A stretch of 26,764 bases of DNA, taken from positions 1-26,764 of the forward strand of contig CAZAFL010000033.1 of NCBI GenBank assembly GCA_964484465.1, written 5' to 3'. This document shows, one piece after another, positions 6,480 to 14,900 of this stretch; the stretch's first letter is position 1, and the number at the start of each line of letters is the position of its first letter. A program made the position numbers and the translations under genes. The notes below the pieces were generated by a model. The model made no database searches. It was given only the letters and a program-made list of their open reading frames with translations, and had not been told where the DNA came from. The stretch comes from CAZAFL01 sp964484465. GTDB lineage: Bacteria; Bacteroidota; Ignavibacteria; UBA10030; SZUA-254.

Positions 6480-8660
6480 TTACTTAATAAGAATAGCTTT
6501 CTTCACGGGAAGAGCATCGTTCCCGACCATCAGCCGGTAAAAATACGTCCCGCTCGCGACGTTTCTTGCATCCCACACGGCGCTGTACGTTCCAGGACCT
6601 TTCTGCTCGTTCACCAGCGTTGCAACTTCCTGTCCGAGTTCGTTATACACCTTCAGGTTCACAACATCAGTTGTCGAGATGTGGTATCGTATTTCCGTTG
6701 AGGGGTTGAAGGGGTTCGGATAATTCTGCTCGAGAATAAACGCCTTCGGTGTACTCAATCCAAGAAAATCTCCACCGACATGTTCAGTCTTCGCAGGGGG
6801 AGGAGTGCTCACCGTAAGTTCTTTGACATAATCGAACCCCCGGTGCGGATTTGCAAGATACGGGAATGATGCCAGTAACGGAACATCATTCTTCGTCGGT
6901 CCCCCATTGTACGATAATTCGGCAACCAGTTTAGGAGATGCAAGGTCGGAATAATTTCCGGCAAGAGCATCATCAAACGGTAAACCCACTGCTGCAAGCA
7001 CCAGACCACCGACAGCCTGCAGTTCGATTGTCGTAACATCATCTTCCAGCCGCCGCCCGTTCGGGAATCCGTCCATGTGTGGAATCGATTCGAGGCTCGC
7101 GCTGGTGTTAAAGGGTCCGACTAAACCGAGAACTGCAGCACGTATCAATCCCATTCGGGCGTATTTCGTATACTCATCCGTTCCACGCGGCGTTACAGGC
7201 GTCGCCATGTTGAGGCGAAGCATGTCACCGCCGTAAAGTTTCCCGCCATCGTTTGTGACAGGCAGAAAATTATGAATGAACGGTTTACCCGCACTCAGTG
7301 GTCCGCCTGATTTGCCCGTGGCCAGCTGATACGGGATTGCATTCGGGACGCCAAAGTAAAAGATCGGGAAAATATCGACAAGACGAGGCTGTGCCGGCCC
7401 TACTAACCCCGGTTGAACAGACACCGCAAACGCTGTTCCCGAAAGGTCAGGAGGCGGGTTAATTTTTGTAACGGCAAAAGCCCCGTCATGTCCGTTTCGG
7501 AAATCCAGCCCCGGCGTTGCATAGGTCGGCAGAACACCAAGTCCAGGATACGACTGCGACTGAACGCGTAAGGCTGAAAGCGCAGGAACTGCTCCGCCAA
7601 ACTGGCTATCGTCCATGTAGAGTGCCAGCTCAGGGTTTGCAAAATATTTTACAAACTCCTGTTCATCCGCGCTGTACGGCGAGACAGAGTTCCAGTAATC
7701 CTTGTCCCCGATCGGAATGACCGCTTCATTGGTCAACGGCATACCAAGACGTGAAACCTGCATCCACGGTCCGGATGTCATTATTCCCTTCCCGCTTTCG
7801 CGCATAACGGTAATCTTCTGTCTGCTTGCCGAAGCCCAAACACCAATGACAAAATTCGGGTCGAGTATACTCGATGCCTGAGAAGCGGACTTGCCATCCT
7901 TTTGCAATGTCGTGATCGGGACATTTATCACAATGGCATGAATATTAAAACCGGCGACTGCATCACGGACTGTTGATGAATTCGACGGGTCGGAGCCGTA
8001 GGAACTGCGTGTCTGTCCGAGGTCGAAGATACCGCCGAGGTCGACAAAGAACGGGTCGTCACGCGGTCCGCAGAAGATTTTTTCTCCCGTCGTCGCCGTT
8101 GCAATTGCACCCGACACAAGCGCATCATAAGTTGTCCCGAGGCCGGCGCCGCCTTCAATGGAGCGTGGCCCGATATTGCTCGGAGGCACAACTCCGTTGT
8201 TGACAATCGTTGTAAACGAACTGCCGCCATCAGTACTCCGTTCACACTTGTAGGTGGTCTTAAGATTCTGTTTCCCCAAACGGATATTGAAGAACGTCGT
8301 TGGGTCTTCATTTTTGTGCTGGAACGTGAAACGATACGTAATATCGTCCCGGGCATTTCCCAATGATGTCACCGACGTTTTATTTTTGATGTGAATTTCG
8401 TACCGGACATTTTCTCCGAAATTCGCATAGTTCGGACCTCCTTCCGGAAGCTCGAGCGGGATATAATTCGCTACGATTGTCACCATATTGGGATCGTCCG
8501 GCGAGCGGAAAGCGTAGAGGTCGGTGTTATCAGCCAACGGGTCGTTGCTGATGAGCGGCGCTTCGCGGTGGCTCGATGCGTTCGTCGGTTTGGGGTCGAG
8601 GAACACAGTACAAGCAATCGCGAACAGGAAAACCGCCGCTACGAGAACAAAGCGTTTCAT
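6480..8660 (-). CDS. DUF4331 family secreted protein with T9SS sorting domain
   Basis: The start is set at the second in-frame ATG (8658-8660), which has GGTGA five bases upstream; the first ATG (8670-8672) adds only four residues and lacks such a site. The product has 726 residues. An N-terminal signal segment (FVLVAAVFLFAIA) precedes the DUF4331 hallmark ASSHREAPLISNDPLADNTD, followed by LYAFRSPDD, TIVANYIPLE and VRYEIHIKN. The domain fills most of the protein. Residues about 642-726 form a T9SS sorting domain: YPNPFNPSTEI, LKVYNELGQEVATL, VASGTYFYRL and a basic end (VKKAILIK). DUF4331 has no established biochemical function that I know of. The protein should be exported through Sec and T9SS to the cell surface. 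It heads the three-gene unit that includes a TPR protein and a metal transporter, and it lies downstream of an ECF sigma/anti-sigma pair that may control it. Confidence 0.88.
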   Translation of the reverse strand: MKRFVLVAAVFLFAIACTVFLDPKPTNASSHREAPLISNDPLADNTDLYAFRSPDDPNMVTIVANYIPLELPEGGPNYANFGENVRYEIHIKNKTSVTSLGNARDDITYRFTFQHKNEDPTTFFNIRLGKQNLKTTYKCERSTDGGSSFTTIVNNGVVPPSNIGPRSIEGGAGLGTTYDALVSGAIATATTGEKIFCGPRDDPFFVDLGGIFDLGQTRSSYGSDPSNSSTVRDAVAGFNIHAIVINVPITTLQKDGKSASQASSILDPNFVIGVWASASRQKITVMRESGKGIMTSGPWMQVSRLGMPLTNEAVIPIGDKDYWNSVSPYSADEQEFVKYFANPELALYMDDSQFGGAVPALSALRVQSQSYPGLGVLPTYATPGLDFRNGHDGAFAVTKINPPPDLSGTAFAVSVQPGLVGPAQPRLVDIFPIFYFGVPNAIPYQLATGKSGGPLSAGKPFIHNFLPVTNDGGKLYGGDMLRLNMATPVTPRGTDEYTKYARMGLIRAAVLGLVGPFNTSASLESIPHMDGFPNGRRLEDDVTTIELQAVGGLVLAAVGLPFDDALAGNYSDLASPKLVAELSYNGGPTKNDVPLLASFPYLANPHRGFDYVKELTVSTPPPAKTEHVGGDFLGLSTPKAFILEQNYPNPFNPSTEIRYHISTTDVVNLKVYNELGQEVATLVNEQKGPGTYSAVWDARNVASGTYFYRLMVGNDALPVKKAILIK

Positions 8661-8768
8661 ATTGTTCACCATGAGTTATTGTTGATGTATTTGTGAATTA
8701 GGAATGGAAAAGCCGCTTCTTGTGAAGCTCTGTAGGTAATACGAGAAAGAGTGGAGATCGGATTTATT

Positions 8769-8806
8769 AAAAGAAAAAAGGTACCCGCACACATTCAGGT
8801 ACCTTT
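8769..8806 (-). terminator. Rho-independent terminator after the anti-sigma gene
   Basis: Reading the minus strand, AAAGGTACC and GGTACCTTT (8777-8785 and 8798-8806 on the plus strand) form a 9-bp stem with a 12-base loop. A U-run (TTTTTTCTTTT) follows directly. It lies 23 bases past the anti-sigma stop and 108 bases before the DUF4331 start. It should separate the sigma/anti-sigma unit from the DUF4331 unit, or at least attenuate read-through. Confidence 0.8.
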
Positions 8807-8829
8807 AACAACAGAAACTACTTAAATTC

Positions 8830-9672
8830 TTACAATGAGGGGCTTCCCAACAGATACATTTGCCCGGTTGGCTGAGGGACTCCACCCTTCGGCTCGAGGG
8901 TTATGGCAAAGGCATTGATGACCTTCTTGTCGGTTTCTACAAGTTGGTCAATCTTGAAAAGCGATTCGTTCACAGGGTCGTTCACTGTAAAGACGCCCGC
9001 GCTTATCGGTGTCTTACCCTTTATTACCCACAATTGATAGTCTTTACCCTTGGGAACCGGAGGCAAATTAGATATCTGCAAAATCGCCTTTTTCTTATCC
9101 GGATCCCAGATGATTTTTCCGTATCCTCCAGGATTCACCTCCTGCCCGTTCATTAATACAACGTCGATTTTGGGGGATTGAAGAATCTCGAGCAGTTCTT
9201 TTTTCCGCGTCAGCTCGTCCTGCAGAGCTGTAAACTGCTGGTGCTGAACAGATACATCCTGCTGCATCAGTGCGATTTGCTCATCTCGCTGTTCAATTGC
9301 CTGCTTGAGCAACATCGAATAATACCCTAATCCTGCTACAACCATCAACAGTGCAAACGAGACGGCAAATCCGATTTGAGGCTTACCAAAACCAAGACTC
9401 GACGCGAACCTGGCAAAAGCGCTTTCCTGTTGCTGAGGGGTAGCTTTTCCAATTGCCCGGAGAATTTTTGTCTTCACAGCAGGAGAGGGCTCCTCAGCGG
9501 CGGCGCTTATCGGAAGATAGAGTGCCGCCTCCTGAAGGTCGATAAATATATTCTTTAGATCCTGGTCCGCTTCGGTAAGTGCCTGCTCAAATTCACGGAG
9601 CTCATCGCCATCGAGCGCCCCGAGCACGTATACCGAACAAAGGTCCTGAAATCTTTCTTGATCCATAGCCAT
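8830..9672 (-). CDS. RskA-type membrane anti-sigma factor
   Basis: The protein has 280 residues. The N-terminal anti-sigma region (LCSVYVLGALDGDELREFEQAL, residues 11-32 in total) is characteristic of RskA/RsmA-type factors. No HxxxCxxC zinc motif is present. A single membrane segment lies at about 100-122 (IGFAVSFALLMVVAGLGYY), a coiled coil at about 123-165, and an RskA C-terminal domain from about 168 to 280 (NPGGYGKIIWDP, GKDYQLWVIKG, FAITLEPKGG). The N-terminus should hold the ECF sigma factor at the inner membrane and the C-terminal domain should sense a periplasmic state; in the family, release goes through proteolysis. The start is two bases after the sigma-factor stop, so the two are translated together. 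Confidence 0.88.
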   Translation of the reverse strand: MAMDQERFQDLCSVYVLGALDGDELREFEQALTEADQDLKNIFIDLQEAALYLPISAAAEEPSPAVKTKILRAIGKATPQQQESAFARFASSLGFGKPQIGFAVSFALLMVVAGLGYYSMLLKQAIEQRDEQIALMQQDVSVQHQQFTALQDELTRKKELLEILQSPKIDVVLMNGQEVNPGGYGKIIWDPDKKKAILQISNLPPVPKGKDYQLWVIKGKTPISAGVFTVNDPVNESLFKIDQLVETDKKVINAFAITLEPKGGVPQPTGQMYLLGSPSL

Positions 9673-9674
9673 AT

Positions 9675-10274
9675 TCAGCTTAGCTCCATCATTTGAGACT
9701 GGAGTTTCTTCATTCCCTGTCGAATACGGGTTTTTACTGTCCCTAACGGAATATTCAATTTAGCCGCAATTTCCGATTGTGTGTATCCGCCAAAGTACGC
9801 AATCTTAATTGCTTCCTGCTGTTCAGATGGAAGCGCCTCGAGCGCCTTACGGATGCGGAGTGCACGTTCCTGCATGACAACTGCATCAAAAGGAGTGTGG
9901 TCATCGGATTGAAAAATACTTTCTCCTGCCGGGTCGGTAATGGTTTGGTCCCGCATTCGGTATTGTTTCGACCGGGTACGGTCAATTGCACGGTTGCGCG
10001 AAAGGGTAACAAGCCAGGTGTAGACATTCCCCTTCGACGTATCGAACAATGAAGATTTTTCCCATATCTGAACGAAGACTTCCTGCAACACATCTTCTGC
10101 TTCTTCCTGTTTTTTGACAATAGATAGAATGAAACCGTACAAAAGCTTTGCGTACAGGTCGTATAATTTTGCCAATGCACGATCATCCCGCTGTTTGATG
10201 CGCTTTATCAACTCTGCTTCTTCGACAGCAGTTATACGATTCAAAACTGCAAGTAATAAATAGAACAAAACCAT
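9675..10274 (-). CDS. ECF RNA polymerase sigma factor (SigK/RpoE-like)
   Basis: The open frame gives 199 residues. Region 2 spans about 33-103 (AEDVLQEVFVQIWEK at 59-73; LVTLSRNRAIDRTRSK at 88-103) and region 4 about 140-195 (LPSEQQEAIKIAYFGGYTQS and the helix-turn-helix IAAKLNIPLGTVKTRIRQG). Regions 1 and 3 are absent, as expected for ECF factors. The N-terminus MVLFYLLLAVLNRIT is atypically hydrophobic for a sigma factor; a TTG at residue 11 may be the true start. The partner anti-sigma gene follows after two bases. The likely target is its own promoter (10275-10464) and the downstream DUF4331 unit, but I could not identify a convincing ECF promoter motif before either. Confidence 0.9.
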   Translation of the reverse strand: MVLFYLLLAVLNRITAVEEAELIKRIKQRDDRALAKLYDLYAKLLYGFILSIVKKQEEAEDVLQEVFVQIWEKSSLFDTSKGNVYTWLVTLSRNRAIDRTRSKQYRMRDQTITDPAGESIFQSDDHTPFDAVVMQERALRIRKALEALPSEQQEAIKIAYFGGYTQSEIAAKLNIPLGTVKTRIRQGMKKLQSQMMELS

Positions 10275-10464
10275 TATACGGTTACCTGCAAATAGGTACG
10301 AATAATGTGTGAGGATGGATTGTTTTCATCGTCACACAATAAAAGAAAACTATCGGTAAGAGGCAACTGGGGGTACGGTGACATTCTGAAATACATAGAA
10401 GCCGAACCATAGCCTTTGCCCCGGATTGTTGATTTCCAACCACTAACCGATTATCTTGAATTAC

Positions 10465-11292
10465 ATGAAACCCGTGATTCAATACGTTCAATCGCTTACA
10501 ATTCCGGAATTGCAGCCATTCCGCACCTTACGACGCCCACATGAGCATTTCAAGGAAGGCATCTTCGTCGCGGAAGGAGAAAAGGTTGTCCGCAGACTGC
10601 TTTCATCGGGTCTTTCGGTGATTTCCATGCTGCTGACACCGAAATGGCATGAGCAACTTGCATCCACTTCAGCCCTGAACACCTCCGCCGTCACGATATA
10701 CGTTGCTGAAAAGGAGCTACTTGAAACTATTGTGGGTTACAACCTTCATCAGGGGATTATGGCGGTCGCGAAAGTACCTGCTGAAGTTCCTGTCGAGAAC
10801 ATCCTGTCGAGTAAAACTGAAAGTCATTTCCTTGTCGCTCTCGACGGGCTGGTCAATGCTGAAAATGTAGGAATAGTTGTCAGGAACTGCGCCGCCTTTG
10901 GAGTAGATGGAGTTCTCGCAGGAGAAACCTCGAGCAGTCCGTATCTACGGCGTGCAGTGCGCAACTCGATGGGTACGGTGTTCAATCTCCCGGTACACCA
11001 TGTTTCGGACCTGTCGGCAACACTCAGAAACCTCACCGAACGGTATGGAACACGAATCATCGCAGCCCATCCGCACGAAGAAACGACAATTCATACCTGC
11101 AGTTTTTCCGGAAAAATTTGTATCGTATTCGGAAATGAAGGGGAGGGAATATCCAGCCGGATCCTCGATGTGTGCCGGGAACGCGCAGCGATACCGATGA
11201 ACAACGGGACAGACTCTATCAACGTCGCAAGCGCAAGTGCGGTCTTCCTCTATGAAGCAGCAAAGCAGCGTTCTGCCTCAGCAGGCAGATGA
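10465..11292 (+). CDS. TrmH/SpoU-family RNA 2'-O-methyltransferase
   Basis: I choose the ATG at 10465; a TTG three codons earlier (10456) is the only other option nearby. The 275-residue protein has a substrate-binding N-terminal domain (FKEGIFVAEGEKVVRRLL) and a C-terminal SPOUT knot with the three SpoU motifs: NAENVGIVVRNCAAFG (motif 1), IVFGNEGEGIS (motif 2) and IPMNNGTDSINVASASAV (motif 3). The family transfers methyl from S-adenosylmethionine to ribose 2'-OH of rRNA or tRNA; the target nucleotide cannot be read from this. The gene is divergent from the sigma gene, and the Nudix gene starts 10 bases after it, suggesting a two-gene operon. Confidence 0.88.
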   Translation: MKPVIQYVQSLTIPELQPFRTLRRPHEHFKEGIFVAEGEKVVRRLLSSGLSVISMLLTPKWHEQLASTSALNTSAVTIYVAEKELLETIVGYNLHQGIMAVAKVPAEVPVENILSSKTESHFLVALDGLVNAENVGIVVRNCAAFGVDGVLAGETSSSPYLRRAVRNSMGTVFNLPVHHVSDLSATLRNLTERYGTRIIAAHPHEETTIHTCSFSGKICIVFGNEGEGISSRILDVCRERAAIPMNNGTDSINVASASAVFLYEAAKQRSASAGR

Positions 11293-11301
11293 AAACAGTC
11301 A

Positions 11302-11886
11302 GTGCTGTGGACAAAAGAATATATCGCCAGGACTCTTTCTCAGCACCACCGCCGGACAATCGCTCTCGCCGAGTTTCAAGGGTTCAGGAGTGCGGCGGTC
11401 TTGGTGCCTCTTATTTCTGACAAAGATGAACTTTCCATCCTTCTCACACTCCGGACGAGTGATGTAGAATCCCACAAGGGACAAATATCTTTTCCAGGCG
11501 GGATGAAGGATGATTCCGACAAGAACCCAATTGAAACAGCTGTCCGCGAAACTCATGAAGAAATCGGAATCAATCCGGACACTATCGATATCCTGGGGAT
11601 ACTGGACGACCATCCGGTTCCTTCGAAGTTCATCATCACACCGGTTGTGGGATACCTCCAGCAATCTTCACAATATACTCTTCAACGGATTGAAGTTGCG
11701 GAAGTATTCAGTGTGCCGCTTTCATTTTTTCTTGATGAGCGGAATGCGGACACCGAAGAGCGTGAGTTTCAAGGCAAGAAAGTTACAGTCTGGCATTTCC
11801 ATTTTAACAAATACCACATCTGGGGCGCCACGGCAGCAATCATCAAAAATTTTATTCATGTAATGGCTACCTCCATAAAAAAATAA
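11302..11886 (+). CDS. Nudix hydrolase, NudL-like (putative CoA diphosphatase)
   Basis: The frame begins with GTG at 11302, because an in-frame stop lies at 11290. The product has 194 residues. The CoA-pyrophosphatase signature LLTLRTSDVESHKGQISFPG (47-66) runs into the Nudix box, ending TAVRETHEEIGI (79-90), with the same spacing as in E. coli NudL. In this family a metal-dependent reaction cleaves CoA or acyl-CoA to phosphopantetheine and 3',5'-ADP in the cytoplasm. Substrate here is inferred from the motif. It follows the RNA methyltransferase gene by 10 bases and ends on a shared convergent terminator. Confidence 0.85.
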   Translation: MLWTKEYIARTLSQHHRRTIALAEFQGFRSAAVLVPLISDKDELSILLTLRTSDVESHKGQISFPGGMKDDSDKNPIETAVRETHEEIGINPDTIDILGILDDHPVPSKFIITPVVGYLQQSSQYTLQRIEVAEVFSVPLSFFLDERNADTEEREFQGKKVTVWHFHFNKYHIWGATAAIIKNFIHVMATSIKK

Positions 11887-11914
11887 AGCCGGCACTGAAC
11901 ATCCGCACCGGCTT
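11877..11914 (-). terminator. Terminator between convergent genes (Nudix hydrolase and giant secreted protein)
   Basis: AAGCCGG (11886-11892) pairs with CCGGCTT (11908-11914). On the minus strand the stem is followed by TTATTTTTTTA, a good U-run, so it terminates the 1617-residue gene. The plus strand has only a weak CATT after the stem, so bidirectional action is possible but less certain. It overlaps the last base of the Nudix stop codon. Confidence 0.7.
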
Positions 11915-11935
11915 CATTACCTGAAAAATCCGATT

Positions 11936-14900
11936 TTACTTCAGTACCATCATCTTCTTCACACTCCTGAATATTTGACCGGCATGTTCATCATCCGAAA
12001 GTCCGTGCGCTTCAATCCTGTAAAAGTACACGCCAGAGGCAACATTGCTCGCGTCGAAGTCCATTTGCTGAAAGCCATCTTCCATTGTTTCGTTGTCAAT
12101 GAGCGTGGCAACTTCCTGACCTAGTATTGAATACACCTTCAGTGTAACGACTGCGGGCTCAGGCAATTCAAATTGAATGGTCGTGACCGGATTGAACGGA
12201 TTCGGGAAATTCTGCCTCAAGGCATACACAAGAGGAGTATTGTCATTCACCACATCCGGTGAAAAGAATATCTTTGGAACAACTCCCGGCGTCGCGTGGA
12301 GAATACCCACCTCCGACAGCATCTTCGTTCCTGTGAGCGCGGTCTTTGCAGCAAACCCGTTTGTATCCACCGACCCGGAAAAGACAGAATCGATTGCGCG
12401 GACAGCATCATAGACTTCCTGCGGAGTTAACGGGGCGCTCGAGTAGCACGCAAGGAGGTGGTCTGCTTTGATAATTATTGAATCGACGGTCTGACCGTTT
12501 AAGGGATTTCCCGGGTAGCTGCTATCGGAATAGGTTAACCCGCCGAGTCCTCCTGGAAATTTTCCGGTAACGCTTGCTGCTACATTCAGTTTGAGTGCGA
12601 GAATCTCTGCCAACAACTTGTTATTGTGCTTGTCCGGAGGAAGGCTGAGGACCTGTTTCGATATTGGTTTTGACGGGTCGAGCGAGCCGTCTGTATCGAA
12701 ATAGTTCAGACAACGCGGCGCATGCGTATGCAAAACATCGCCAGTCTTCACACGTTTGATCAGAGTCTTCAGGACATCTGTAAATTTCAAGTGCTTAACG
12801 GAGTTAGGATTTGTTCCTCCTTTTTGCTGACCGATGTACAAAGGGTTGAAAATATTATAGTACGTCGTGTTTTGTCCGAAACCTTTAGGAAACAACTCTT
12901 CACCAACGTTGTTGAGATTCGGCATCGGTAAACCGAGTTTATTCAGTTTCCAGCCTGGTGTATCCTTTTTGTAATGGACGGTAATCGGACGAGGGCTTGT
13001 TGCCCAGACCACAGAGAAGTCGAAAAGCTTGCCCGATAAACCACGTCCCTCAACCTGAAGAGAATCACCGCTGTTAAGGGCAACATTATATGTCACCTCT
13101 TTTACGCTGTCCCATGGGGTAGTAGGGATAAGAGTATCTATTTTCGCTTTGCTGGAATAAACCTTCCCCGTCGAATACATATTCGTCTTCATAGTAAACC
13201 CAGTTGTCGATGTCGGCGCACCGATATTTCGACGGAAATACACCTTGTCAGCTTTCCGTTTGGCAGATTTGAATTTTCCTTTTTTGTCCGCAGCATAGGC
13301 CCAGTCCTGCATTGTTGCAGTCCGGAATGACTGTGAATAAATCGGGGGCGCGTTCAAGAAATCGACGGTGGAATTTTGGCCGCCGGAAAGTGTAATGCTG
13401 TAATAATTATTCGTGCTTGAGACTGGGGCGCCGCCGTCCACGCTGTATCCCAGATGTATCCAATCGTTACTATCTGCTTCGACGGCATAATACATCCAAT
13501 CGGTCAACATATTTGCGGTTAACACAGACGAATCGCCGGATACAACAAGTGGCCCGTTGACCGTTCCCTGGTGTATTTCAAGGTGCCATTTCTTCGCGAC
13601 GCGGTCTCCGGTGGTGGAAATATTTCTATCCTCGTCCGCGAATTTACGCACCGTCAATGAATTATAAATCTGGTTGATATTTGAATTCACAAAATCGATC
13701 GTCCCGCCTCCCCCTCCAACCAGCGTGATCGGAGCAAAGTTATTACTGCTTGCAGTAGCAGAAAACCCATCCGTAACGTAGCCGAGGTGATTCCAATCCA
13801 CGCTATCTGCCTCCACAGCGTAGTAGGTTCCATCCCCCAATCCGCTCGCACTTACTATAGTCGAATCGCCTGATGCAATCAATGGACCGCCGGCAGAATT
13901 CTTATGAATTTCGAGATGCCAGCTTTTCAGCACGCGTCCGGAAGTCGTAGAGAAATTCCCATCGTAATCCTGGAATTTCCTCACTGTCAAAGTATTCTGC
14001 ATGAGATTCGCAAAGGTGTCGATGACAGTAGCAGTGGTACCAACTGAAAGGGTATCATACCGTGTTCCGTTGCCGTTAATACGAATCCATTGTGATCCGC
14101 TGTCAGCTTCGGCTGCAATGTATGTTCCCGCGGAAAGATTATTGACAGTCAACTCACTGGTGTCAGCCTGTGCTACAAGGTTACTCAGATTATTGAGGTA
14201 CAACGCAAGATGCCATTTCCTTGGGGTCTGGTCACCCGTTGTCGACGGGTCGCCGTCCGTATCACGGTATTTGCGGATTTTCACTGTAAAGCTTGTTACA
14301 ATATTCGTGCTGAAGATGCTGTTTGCGTGGGTTCCCACGGCAACAAACCCGTCCGACTGTCTTGCGTCGATCATATCAACCACGACATTACCGATCGTTG
14401 ACGACCCCTCCTGTCCCCACACCGTCGAGGTGCCGTTGAGATTAGTTGTCGAATAAAGCCCGGTACTCGTTCCGACAAAATAAATTGAAGAGACGCCGCT
14501 CGGCATGATTTTTACCCAGCGTGTCGACGGCCCGTTGCCACTTCCGTCCGGATTTTGTTCGAGATTACCGGAGACATCCGACCAGTTGGTTCCTCCATTC
14601 GTTGTGTAAAACAAACTCTTAATACTGTAGTTCGAAAACGCAACGATTGCTTTGTTATAATTCGTCGGATCGACAGTAATACACTCGACGTATGCTCCGG
14701 AAGGAAACCCTTTCCCCGTCCATACATCTGTCGGTGAAGGATTACCCGTATTTGCGCCGTCAATCCTGTATATTTTCCCGTCAGCAGTACCATAAAACAA
14801 ACGGTTCGCGGTAGTAGTTGAAATCCCCAGGGCTGAAATAGTGGAAGAACCGACAGACGTATTTGTCAGTTGTGTCCAGTTCACGCTTGTTGTGCTGTTG

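Noticed and set aside
7928..8356. 142-codon minus frame inside the DUF4331 gene
   Set aside because: Overlaps the long, motif-supported DUF4331 frame completely; no own start signal.
9755..10186. 143-codon minus frame inside the sigma-factor gene
   Set aside because: Alternative frame of the ECF sigma gene, whose region 2 and 4 motifs are unambiguous.
10282..10491. 69-codon minus frame in the divergent sigma/methyltransferase gap
   Set aside because: No ribosome-binding site or family feature, and it overlaps the start of the methyltransferase gene; more likely promoter DNA.
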